From: Nonlabens sp.
GTDB taxonomy: Bacteria > Bacteroidota > Bacteroidia > Flavobacteriales > Flavobacteriaceae
NCBI GenBank assembly: GCA_023301395.1
Contig: JALZUY010000220.1
Coordinates: forward strand, 1 to 15,602
Length of the DNA: 15,602 nucleotides
Direction: 5' to 3'
Shown here: positions 1 to 7,014 of the stretch, piece after piece
Layout of the letters: every line of letters starts with the position of its first letter
Position numbering within the stretch: position 1 is the first letter of the stretch
Notes under the pieces: generated by a model
Told to the model about the DNA's origin: nothing
Database searches by the model: none
The model's input: only the letters and a program-made list of their open reading frames with translations
Made by a program: the position numbers and the translations under genes

Positions 1-57
1 CACCAAACAATTTGATTTCATTGTTAGCTGTAAGTTAAGTTAGTTTTAATTCTTGGT

Positions 58-100
58 AGGTTTTTGAATTCGCTTTCGCAAAAGCGAAGTTCAAAAACCT
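58..100. repeat. Long hairpin built around a CGCTTT-N4-AAAGCG palindrome
   Basis: An outer arm, AGGTTTTTGAA at 58-68, pairs with TTCAAAAACCT at 90-100. An inner arm, TTCGCTTT at 69-76, pairs with AAAGCGAA at 81-88, leaving loop CGCA (77-80) and a single G bulge at 89. The stem is 19 bp. The inner part is one of four copies of the dispersed palindrome in this window. No T-run directly follows on either strand (the nearest, 114-120, is 13 nt away), so a classical terminator is not supported. It may still act as a transcript end or stabiliser for a gene left of the window. The rest of 1-187 holds no recognisable gene and no convincing -7 box for the peptidase gene. Confidence 0.75.
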
Positions 101-187
101 CATAGCCGCAACATTTTTTTGTGATACAATTATGACACTCTAGACGTATATTGTGGCTTTATTTAATCAATAGATTATCAATTAATT

Positions 188-2791
188 ATGAGAATTATAT
201 TATCCCTAATCGTATTTATAGTAAGCTTACAAGGAATTGCGCAGGACTTTACAAGCATTGCAAAATCTTATTTAACGCAAAATGAAAGCCCATATAATCT
301 TAATAATCAAGATATAGCAGACTTAAAAGTAAGCTCAAGTGCGTACTCTAAAAGTTTAAATGCCCAAACCGTTTACATCTCACAATATTATCAAGGAGTT
401 GAAATTGCAAATAGCTCATCAATATTCCTGATAAGAGAAAATGAAGTCATTTCTACCTCGTTATCTTTTACAAATGACCTTACTTCCAAAGTGAACAGTA
501 CTACAAGTACTATTACAGCTGTGGATGCTATAAATCAGGCAATAACATCAAAGAACTTAAACATTAGTGGAACCTTACAACCAGTGAACTCTCAAATAGA
601 TGGTTCACTTCAATTTATAAATGCATCGCTCTCTGTAAAACCGATAACTGTAAGACCAGTATACGTGACAATGGAAGACAATTTAATATTAAGCTGGCAA
701 GTGTATATTGAAACTATAGATAATCAACATATGTTTCTATTATCTATAGATGGAAACACTGGTTCTTTATTAAAAGAGCAAGATTTTGTTATAAGTTGTA
801 ACTTCTCAAATCACAATGAACCAGGTCACCAGCACACCAATTCTCAAGATGTTTCTTTCCAAAGCGCTGTTTCACAAACTACAGCAACTTTTATGGATAA
901 CTCTAGGTATAATGTTTATGCATTACCGCTAGAAAGCCCTAACCATGGAAATGAATCAATTGTAAATAGCCCGGCAGATCTTGTCGCTTCACCTTTTGGC
1001 TGGCATGATACAGATGGTTCTATAGGACCAGAGTTTACAATTACTCGTGGAAACAATGTGTATGCTCAAGAAGATTTTGATGGAAATGGTAACACCTTTG
1101 GCGCGGCTCCAGACGGGAGTTTATTTCTTGATTTTAGTTTTCCACAACAATTAGATGTTCCTGCCGTCGACAACATAGATGGCTCTACAGTTAACCTATT
1201 TTACATGAATAATATCATGCATGATATATGGTACCAATATGGATTTGATGAAGCGAGCGGTAATTTTCAATTCAACAATTATGGAAATGGTGGATTTGGA
1301 GGAGACCATGTAGTTGCTGATGCTCAAGATGGTAGTGGATTCAACAATGCCACTTTTGGTACTCCAGGAGATGGAGGAAACCCTAGAATGAATATGTTTT
1401 TATGGAACGCTCCTACTAGTGGTGGTGTGGACCCATTAACTATTAATAACGGATCATTAGCTGGAACTTACTCTGGTATTGCAGCTGGTTTTGGGTCAAC
1501 ATTACCTAATCCAGGAAATGCAATAACTGGTGATCTTGCTCTAGTAATTGACGACAATTCTGGTGGTGCATCTACTGATGCTAATGACGGATGTGACACA
1601 TATACTAACAGCTCTTCTATTAATGGAAACATAGCAATATTAAATCGTGGTAATTGTCAGTTTGGAACTAAGGTTCTTGCTGCTCAAAACCAAGGAGCTA
1701 TTGCAGTAATAGTAATTAATAATGTAGGAACTGCTCCTTTTACTATGGGACCTGGAAATGATGGTGGACTTGTTACCATTCCTTCTATAATGATCAGTCT
1801 AGCAGATGGAAATTCTATTATAGCAGAATTACAGAATGGAGCAACCATAAGTGTTGACTTAAATAACACAGGATTATTCCGTAAAGATGGAAGTTTAGAT
1901 AATGGAATTGTTGCTCATGAATATGGACATGGAATATCTACAAGATTAACTGGAGGTCCTGCAAATCCAGGATGTCTAGGTAATGACGAACAAATGGGTG
2001 AAGGATGGAGCGACTGGTTCGGTCTTATGATAACCATTGAGCCAGGAGATCAAGGAACGGACCCAAGAGGAATAGGTACTTTTGCTACAAATCAGTCCGT
2101 TACCGGTCCTGGAATAAGAAACTTCCCTTACTCGACTGACATGAGCGTTAATCCAGTAACTTATGGTAACACAAATAATGCAAACTTCTCTGCACCACAT
2201 GGAATAGGTTCAATTTGGGCAAGTATCTTATGGGATTTGTCATGGCGTTTTATTAATGACTATGGATTTGATGCAGATTTGTATAACGGTACAGGTGGAA
2301 ATAATATAGCAATGCAACTCGTTATCGATGGCTTAAAATTACAACCATGTAACCCAGGTTTTGTGGATGGTAGAGACGCAATTTTACTGGCCGACATGAC
2401 TGCAAATGGTGGTGTTAACCAAGACAGAATTTGGGAAGTTTTTGCAAATCGTGGATTAGGTTTCAGCGCAACACAAGGAAGTTCTGATAATCGATTTGAT
2501 CAAACTCAAGCATTTGACACACCACCGCCATTAAGCTTGACTAATGTGATTGAAAATACTTTCAATATTGCTCCTAATCCTTCAAATGGTATCGTTTCTA
2601 TTGTGGCAACAAATTCTGTTGAGAATGGGTTATTAAACATTTATGATTTTAATGGACGAGTTGTTTTTACAAAGAAAACAGATTTCAATACTATTGAAAC
2701 AGTAGATTTAACTGGAGTAAGTTCTGGTATCTATCTTGTTTCTATCATAGGTGATGAAGTAAATCATGTGGCAAAGATTATTATTAGATAA
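188..2791 (+). CDS. Secreted M36 (fungalysin-type) zinc metallopeptidase with PA insert and T9SS sorting domain
   Basis: An extracellular zinc endopeptidase of 867 aa. Residues 1-19 form a Sec signal peptide ending in GIAQ. About 20-200 look like the fungalysin/thermolysin propeptide region, with a PepSY-like end (SIDGNTGSLL). The M36 catalytic domain runs from about 260 to 780. A protease-associated (PA) domain is inserted at roughly 425-555 (GNIAILNRGNCQFGTK is typical). The zinc site is H577-E-Y-G-H581, with the third ligand probably E605 in MGEGWSD, the M36 signature, so the catalytic set looks complete. The end, from about 792 (FNIAPNPSNG) to 867, is a T9SS type A sorting domain, so the protein should cross the outer membrane through T9SS and be cleaved or surface-anchored. 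The ATG has no Shine-Dalgarno sequence, as usual in this phylum. It lies upstream of another T9SS cargo gene. Family and export route are confident; the substrate is unknown. Confidence 0.95.
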   Translation: MRIILSLIVFIVSLQGIAQDFTSIAKSYLTQNESPYNLNNQDIADLKVSSSAYSKSLNAQTVYISQYYQGVEIANSSSIFLIRENEVISTSLSFTNDLTSKVNSTTSTITAVDAINQAITSKNLNISGTLQPVNSQIDGSLQFINASLSVKPITVRPVYVTMEDNLILSWQVYIETIDNQHMFLLSIDGNTGSLLKEQDFVISCNFSNHNEPGHQHTNSQDVSFQSAVSQTTATFMDNSRYNVYALPLESPNHGNESIVNSPADLVASPFGWHDTDGSIGPEFTITRGNNVYAQEDFDGNGNTFGAAPDGSLFLDFSFPQQLDVPAVDNIDGSTVNLFYMNNIMHDIWYQYGFDEASGNFQFNNYGNGGFGGDHVVADAQDGSGFNNATFGTPGDGGNPRMNMFLWNAPTSGGVDPLTINNGSLAGTYSGIAAGFGSTLPNPGNAITGDLALVIDDNSGGASTDANDGCDTYTNSSSINGNIAILNRGNCQFGTKVLAAQNQGAIAVIVINNVGTAPFTMGPGNDGGLVTIPSIMISLADGNSIIAELQNGATISVDLNNTGLFRKDGSLDNGIVAHEYGHGISTRLTGGPANPGCLGNDEQMGEGWSDWFGLMITIEPGDQGTDPRGIGTFATNQSVTGPGIRNFPYSTDMSVNPVTYGNTNNANFSAPHGIGSIWASILWDLSWRFINDYGFDADLYNGTGGNNIAMQLVIDGLKLQPCNPGFVDGRDAILLADMTANGGVNQDRIWEVFANRGLGFSATQGSSDNRFDQTQAFDTPPPLSLTNVIENTFNIAPNPSNGIVSIVATNSVENGLLNIYDFNGRVVFTKKTDFNTIETVDLTGVSSGIYLVSIIGDEVNHVAKIIIR

Positions 2792-2890
2792 TCTCTCAGA
2801 GTGTTTATTTTTTTCAAGAATTCAAGTAATTCTTCATATTATGTTAACATTAAATCCCTTAAAGTCAAGGCTGCAGGTTTTTGAATAACG

Positions 2891-2898
2891 TATATTTG
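2891..2898 (+). promoter_or_regulatory. Bacteroidota -7 box TATATTTG
   Basis: TATATTTG is an exact match to the TAnnTTTG -7 element and sits 24 nt (box start to ATG) before the lamin-tail gene. A leader of only about 10 nt is implied, followed by an A-rich start region. No good TTG was found at the -33 position, so support rests on the -7 box alone. It suggests the gene has its own promoter and is not only read through from the peptidase gene. Confidence 0.5.
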
Positions 2899-2914
2899 CA
2901 AAAAATAATAAACG

Positions 2915-4831
2915 ATGAAACAAATTTACTTTAGCGTTGCAATGTTATTCGTTGCAGCAATTTCTTTTGCACAACAACCTATAATCACTTCTATAGTTGA
3001 TGGTACTTGTACTGGAGGAACACCAAAACTTATCGAAATTTATGCAAATGGAACTGTAGATTTCACTCAGTTCACATTAGAGAAATCTGCAAACGGTGGT
3101 ACTTTTGGTACTCCTTTTGACTTAACTCCATTCGGTACTAGAACAAACTCATTTGTTTATGTATACTCAGGAACTGAAGCAATATTAAATACTGAATTCC
3201 CTGGACTTGTCGTTGCAGATTATCAAGTATCAGGCGCAGCAAATAACAATGGAGATGATGCTGTACGTATCATTGAAACTACAACAATGACCGTAATTGA
3301 TAGTTATGGAACTCAAGTAGATGGTACAGGAGAAACTTGGGAATATTTAGACTCATACGCAAAAAGAGTTGACGGAACAGGTCCCGACGCTACTTTTAAC
3401 CAAGCAAATTGGGCTACAGCGACTCCTAATACATTAGACAATCAGTGTGGAACAATCACATTTGAGGCAATTGTTGGAACTGGTTCATATTCTACTACTG
3501 CAAACACTAACCCTACAGTTACCATAACTGCTCCAGGAAATGGAAGCAGTCTACAAGGTGGAACTACTAGTGTAGATATAACTTGGACAGCACTTAACTT
3601 ACCTACTGCTGGCACTTTTACAGTAACTGTTAACGGAATGGCTAACACTAATGTTACTTCACCATTCTCTTTACCTGTTAGCGATGGTACAGCTTATGCT
3701 GTAACAGTAGACATGTTAGATGGAGCGATGGTATTAGCAACTGACGCTACAAGCTTTGATGTTTCATTCCCATGTGATTTACAATTAACTACGATAATTG
3801 AAACTTGTCAGACTTCAACTTCTGGAGCTGATTTATATGATGTTACAATCGATTATACCGGTGGAGGAACTTCTACTTATACAATAGATACTGCAGGAAA
3901 CGGAACTATTGCTGGAGACAATCCTTCAACTGTTGTTGCTGGCCAAATTTTAATTAATGGCATTACTGAAGGTGTTGATTTTACAGTTACCTTTACAGGA
4001 GACCCTGCAAATAGTGCTTGTAGTCTAACTCGTAATATTTCAAGCCCAGCTTGTTTAGCAAATGTTACATGTGCTAATCCTGGCGATATTATCTTAACAG
4101 AGATTTTGCAAAATCCTAACGCTGTTGCAGATAATGCAGGTGAATACTTTGAAGTTTACAATACAACAAGCAATCCTATCGACATGTTAGGTTATGAAAT
4201 AGTAGACCTTACTAACGCAGGAGAAAACTTTACAATTATTACTTCTGTAGTTGTTCCTGCAAATGGATATGCTGTTTTTGTAGCAAATGCAGACACCACA
4301 TTAAACGGTGGTATCACACCTGATTATGTTTATGACGGTACATCAACATTTCTAGGAAATGGCTCAGATGAAATTTCTATCCAATGTAATGGAACTGTAA
4401 TCGATGAAGTATCTTGGGATAATGGCGCAACTTTCCCTGATGGTACAGGAGTAAGTATGGAACTTGCTTTCTCTAAATTTAATGCAACTGATAATGATTT
4501 AGGTGTAAACTGGGGACTTGCTACAAGTACTTTTGGAGCTGGTGATCTAGGGACTCCTGGTGTTGCAAATGATTTCACCTTATCAAATGATCAATTCTCT
4601 TTAAACAACTTTAGAATGTACCCTAATCCAGTAACTGGAAATGAGTTAACAATCTCTGTTGAAAATGGAAACGCTGTAGATGTTACGATCTACTCTGCTT
4701 TAGGACAAGTAGTAATTGCTCAAAACGAAGTGACAAACAGTATTGATGTATCAGCATTAAACGCTGGTCTTTATATCGTAAAAGTTTCTCAAAATGGAAA
4801 TTCTCAAACTAGAAAGTTAGTAGTTCAATAA
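2915..4831 (+). CDS. Secreted lamin-tail-domain (LTD) protein with T9SS sorting domain
   Basis: A 638-aa exported protein with no recognised catalytic domain. Residues 1-20 are a signal peptide (AISFAQ end). About 22-178 form an LTD-like beta-sandwich module of the kind found in flavobacterial secreted nucleases and adhesins (KLIEIYANGTVDF, then GDDAVRII). About 199-290 look like an Ig-like/Big module (TVTITAPGNGSS). About 290-385 is another beta-rich, Cys-containing stretch. A clear LTD follows at about 389-548 (GDIILTEILQNP, EYFEVYNTT, GNGSDEISI). The C-terminus, from about 565 (FRMYPNPV) to 638, is a T9SS type A sorting domain. The architecture suggests a surface or extracellular binding protein; no nuclease or phosphatase motif was seen. 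A strong terminator follows directly, so this gene ends its transcription unit. Confidence 0.88.
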   Translation: MKQIYFSVAMLFVAAISFAQQPIITSIVDGTCTGGTPKLIEIYANGTVDFTQFTLEKSANGGTFGTPFDLTPFGTRTNSFVYVYSGTEAILNTEFPGLVVADYQVSGAANNNGDDAVRIIETTTMTVIDSYGTQVDGTGETWEYLDSYAKRVDGTGPDATFNQANWATATPNTLDNQCGTITFEAIVGTGSYSTTANTNPTVTITAPGNGSSLQGGTTSVDITWTALNLPTAGTFTVTVNGMANTNVTSPFSLPVSDGTAYAVTVDMLDGAMVLATDATSFDVSFPCDLQLTTIIETCQTSTSGADLYDVTIDYTGGGTSTYTIDTAGNGTIAGDNPSTVVAGQILINGITEGVDFTVTFTGDPANSACSLTRNISSPACLANVTCANPGDIILTEILQNPNAVADNAGEYFEVYNTTSNPIDMLGYEIVDLTNAGENFTIITSVVVPANGYAVFVANADTTLNGGITPDYVYDGTSTFLGNGSDEISIQCNGTVIDEVSWDNGATFPDGTGVSMELAFSKFNATDNDLGVNWGLATSTFGAGDLGTPGVANDFTLSNDQFSLNNFRMYPNPVTGNELTISVENGNAVDVTIYSALGQVVIAQNEVTNSIDVSALNAGLYIVKVSQNGNSQTRKLVVQ

Positions 4832-4854
4832 GAATTACAAGCCTTTCACAAATC

Positions 4855-4886
4855 AAGCGCTGCAGTTCTACTGCGGCGCTTTTTTA
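4855..4886 (+). terminator. Intrinsic terminator after the LTD gene
   Basis: AAGCGCTGCAG (4855-4865) pairs with CTGCGGCGCTT (4871-4881) through 11 bp, one of them a T-G wobble, with loop TTCTA. A T-run to 4885 follows. It lies 23 nt after the stop codon. This GC-rich stem plus U-tract is the clearest classical terminator in the window. Confidence 0.9.
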
Positions 4887-4888
4887 TT

Positions 4889-4896
4889 TACTTTTG
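4889..4896 (+). promoter_or_regulatory. -7 box TACTTTTG for the LuxE-like gene
   Basis: An exact TAnnTTTG match, 25 nt before the TTG start at 4914. This is the same box-to-start distance as for the LTD gene (24 nt) and tyrS (26 nt). The -33 region would fall inside the preceding terminator stem, and no TTG is seen there. The placement supports the TTG start call. Confidence 0.5.
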
Positions 4897-4913
4897 ATTT
4901 TTAATCTATACTA

Positions 4914-5885
4914 TTGTTTCAGTCTGTTTTTAATATAAGTTCATCCACTAATTTTGAAGAAAAGGCACTTGCCATCTTTAAACATCAACTGGAGAACAAT
5001 AAAGTTTACGGTGAATACTGTCGCTTAATTAAACGAACTAATCCACAATCCCTAAAAGAAATACCTTTTTTACCCATTTCCTTTTTTAAAAGCCATAAGG
5101 TAGTTAGTAATACTGATGAGCATAAAATCATCTATACTAGCAGTGGAACAACCGGAATGGTCACTTCAAAACATTATGTTACAGATTTAGAAATCTATGA
5201 TTCCAGCCTGGACAAAAGCTTTGAAATTACTTATGGTAAACATGAGGACTATGTGATACTGGCATTATTACCGCATTACTTAGAACGCAGCGGTTCATCA
5301 CTGGTTTACATGGCGCAACGCTGGATTGAAAAAAGCGATCATCCATCAAGTGGCTTTTACCTCAATAATATTAAGGAACTGACTTCCATACTAAAGGAAT
5401 TAAAAGAAAAGAACCAAAAAATAATCTTAATAGGAGTCACGTTTGCTTTACTACAACTAGCTGAACAATTCCCTCAAGAACTTCCACAAACCATTATCAT
5501 AGAAACTGGCGGCATGAAAGGAATGCGTAAAGAAATTATTAAGCAGGAATTACACGATATTTTAAGAACCGCTTTCGCAAAAGCGAGTATTCAAAGTGAG
5601 TACGGCATGACAGAATTATTATCGCAGGCTTATGCAAGCGACGGAATTCATTTTGAGACACCAGCATGGATGCAAGTGCTTACTAGAGATACCAATGACC
5701 CATTAAGCTTACTAAATTCCTCAAAAACTGGCGGACTCAACATTATAGATCTAGCTAACTATAATTCGTGCTCATTCATAGCTACACAAGATTTAGGAAA
5801 AGTAATGCCCGATGGCACTTTTCAAGTCTTAGGAAGATTTGATCAATCAGATATAAGAGGTTGTAATCTTATGGCTATGGAATAG
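4914..5885 (+). CDS. LuxE/PaaK-like acyl-protein synthetase (adenylate-forming)
   Basis: A 323-aa protein of the LuxE acyl-protein synthetase group, related to phenylacetate-CoA ligases. Such enzymes activate a carboxylic acid with ATP and pass the acyl group to a thiol. The adenylate-forming P-loop is visible as Y74-T-S-S-G-T-T-G81. IIIETGGMKG and EYGMTELLSQAY are family-like motifs, and LGRFDQSDIRGC near the end carries C317. LuxE uses a cysteine near its C-terminus as acyl acceptor; equating C317 with it is inference. The start is TTG: the upstream in-frame stop is at 4902, and the first in-frame ATG (residue 82) would delete the P-loop. No luxC or luxD neighbour is present, so luminescence is not implied, and the substrate is unknown. 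The gene carries a CGCTTT-N4-AAAGCG palindrome at 5570-5585, encoding AFAKA. Confidence 0.82.
   Translation: MFQSVFNISSSTNFEEKALAIFKHQLENNKVYGEYCRLIKRTNPQSLKEIPFLPISFFKSHKVVSNTDEHKIIYTSSGTTGMVTSKHYVTDLEIYDSSLDKSFEITYGKHEDYVILALLPHYLERSGSSLVYMAQRWIEKSDHPSSGFYLNNIKELTSILKELKEKNQKIILIGVTFALLQLAEQFPQELPQTIIIETGGMKGMRKEIIKQELHDILRTAFAKASIQSEYGMTELLSQAYASDGIHFETPAWMQVLTRDTNDPLSLLNSSKTGGLNIIDLANYNSCSFIATQDLGKVMPDGTFQVLGRFDQSDIRGCNLMAME
5570..5585. repeat. Dispersed palindrome copy (CGCTTTCGCAAAAGCG)
   Basis: Six-bp arms CGCTTT/AAAGCG around CGCA, the same sequence as the core of the hairpin at 58-100. Here it lies inside the LuxE-like gene and is read as Ala-Phe-Ala-Lys-Ala. Confidence 0.8.
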
Positions 5886-5888
5886 ATT

Positions 5889-5910
5889 TCAATATTATAT
5901 TGATATTTTT
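5889..5910 (+). terminator. Weak AT-rich hairpin with T-tail after the LuxE-like gene
   Basis: TCAAT (5889-5893) pairs with ATTGA (5899-5903), with loop ATTAT, followed by TATTTTT. It begins one base after the stop codon. The stem is short and AT-rich, so termination would be weak if it occurs at all. Confidence 0.25.
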
Positions 5911-5928
5911 CTTACAAAAACTTGCATA

Positions 5929-5960
5929 TTAATTAGTTAATTAGTTAATTAGTTAATTAG
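5929..5960. repeat. Four perfect tandem copies of TTAATTAG
   Basis: The 8-bp unit TTAATTAG is repeated four times without error, ending 30 nt before the ATG at 5991. With the short leaders seen elsewhere in the window (-7 box starting about 24-26 nt before the start codon), this tract would cover the -33 and spacer region of a promoter for the three-gene unit. No TAnnTTTG match is visible between the tract and the ATG. A TTG at 5922-5924 precedes it. A short perfect tandem repeat of this kind can gain or lose copies by slippage. Confidence 0.9.
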
Positions 5961-5990
5961 AGCCATATTAATCATTTAAACTTTTATAAT

Positions 5991-6245
5991 ATGAAAAAAG
6001 TAATTTTTATGGCACTTGCAACAGTGTTTATGTTAAGTAGTGGATTTTCTTCTTTAAATGAAGTTGATTCTGAAGAATTTTATCCTTGCGCAATTACATC
6101 AACTGATAGCGTTTATGATATATGGACAGGAGAAACTACAACGACTACTACAACTTATACAATCAATACAGATGGTTTTTTTGACTGCATGGAATTACGT
6201 CAGGCGATAGCAACTATAGAAGCTGGAAACAACACCCAACTTTAA
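5991..6245 (+). CDS. Small secreted Thr-rich protein, unknown family
   Basis: An 84-aa protein I do not recognise. Residues 1 to about 20 form a signal peptide (MKK, then a hydrophobic stretch). There is no lipobox cysteine, so the mature product of about 60 aa should be periplasmic or secreted. It has two cysteines, C33 and C66, that could form one disulfide. A run of seven threonines (49-55) followed by Tyr sits between them, encoded by mixed ACT/ACA/ACG codons, so it is not a simple codon-slippage tract. The acidic stretch NEVDSEEF follows the signal peptide. The stop is 13 nt before the GLPGLI gene, so the two are very probably co-transcribed. A four-copy 8-bp tandem repeat precedes the start. 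It could be a cargo, ligand or accessory of the downstream receptor-like barrel, but that is inference from position only. Confidence 0.72.
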   Translation: MKKVIFMALATVFMLSSGFSSLNEVDSEEFYPCAITSTDSVYDIWTGETTTTTTTYTINTDGFFDCMELRQAIATIEAGNNTQL

Positions 6246-6258
6246 ACTTGAATTTTCT

Positions 6259-7014
6259 ATGAAGCCACTACTAATTATCATTTTCCTCCCTTTAATCATG
6301 TTCTCTCAACAGAACAAGGAATTAAAAATCACTTACAATGTTTTACACGATGGGAGAAACTACGAGGAATTTCTTAATTCAAATGGCGACATAATAATTT
6401 CAACGACAAATCCTTCCGAAATCTTAGGTAGTAAAGAAGAAACTGAGGAAGGTTTTAATACAAGGCATGCTGCTAAAATACCGAAATACACATTTATTAA
6501 AAAGGTCTCTAGTAATAAAGTTTTTATAGAGATACACCTTAAAGAAAGTGTTATAATGAAAGATATATTACCAGCTATTGAATGGACTATTTCCTCAACC
6601 GAAACAAAGATGATAGGTGATTTTAAATGTCAACGTGCTACGGCCAGTTTCAGAGGTAGTGAAATTTATGCATATTTTGCAACAGAAATCCCTATAAGTT
6701 TGGGTCCTCGAAAATTCTACGGACTACCTGGTGCTATACTAGAATGTGGGACAACAGATCGCATGAATCAATGGATTGCAACTCATATAGAGTATGTGCA
6801 ACCTACAGTTGATACTACAGACTGGGATTTTGACTTTGAAGGTGATTATATTTCTTTTAAAGATAAAGCTGTAGAATCCCGTAATGCTTTAATAGAAAGA
6901 AGAAAAAGGCAAAATGCTAAACTTCCTCAAGGAATAACAACTACAACGACTTATAAAAGGAATGGTGTAGAAAAAGTCTATGAATGGGAACTAGAAGAGA
7001 TTGAAAAACAATAA
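6259..7014 (+). CDS. GLPGLI family protein
   Basis: A 251-aa exported protein of the GLPGLI family, whose function is not established. Residues 1 to about 16 form a signal peptide ending in MFSQQ. The family signature is at 155-160 as GLPGAI, preceded by the usual GPRKFY context. DFKCQRATASFRG (121-133) and the following strands match the conserved core, in which the region before GLPG contains a Cys. The length is ordinary for the family. Members are often found beside TonB-receptor-like barrels, as here. The C-terminus holds a Thr5-Tyr run (227-232) that resembles the Thr7-Tyr run of the small protein encoded just upstream. The barrel gene's start lies inside its last codons (14-nt overlap), implying translational coupling. 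Confidence 0.88.
   Translation: MKPLLIIIFLPLIMFSQQNKELKITYNVLHDGRNYEEFLNSNGDIIISTTNPSEILGSKEETEEGFNTRHAAKIPKYTFIKKVSSNKVFIEIHLKESVIMKDILPAIEWTISSTETKMIGDFKCQRATASFRGSEIYAYFATEIPISLGPRKFYGLPGAILECGTTDRMNQWIATHIEYVQPTVDTTDWDFDFEGDYISFKDKAVESRNALIERRKRQNAKLPQGITTTTTYKRNGVEKVYEWELEEIEKQ

Noticed and set aside
1..21. Minus-strand ATG at 21 reading MKSNCLV to the window edge
   Set aside because: Only seven codons are visible, with no -7 box, so no gene can be supported.
147..153. TATATTG considered as -7 box for the peptidase gene
   Set aside because: One T short of TAnnTTTG and without a -33 partner at 17-19 nt; the nearest TTTG (118-121) is 25 nt away.
1976..2200. 74-codon open frame on the minus strand opposite the M36 catalytic motif
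   Set aside because: It lies opposite the zinc-ligand region of a real gene and shows no features of its own.
2816..2834. AAGAATT/AATTCTT hairpin after the peptidase gene, considered as a terminator
   Set aside because: The 7-bp stem is almost all AT, and its T-run (2806-2814) lies before the stem, not after it.
2875..2886. 12-mer AGGTTTTTGAAT shared with 58-69, both upstream of T9SS cargo genes, considered as an operator
   Set aside because: In AT-rich sequence of this size some shared 12-mers are expected by chance, and the two copies sit at very different distances from their genes.
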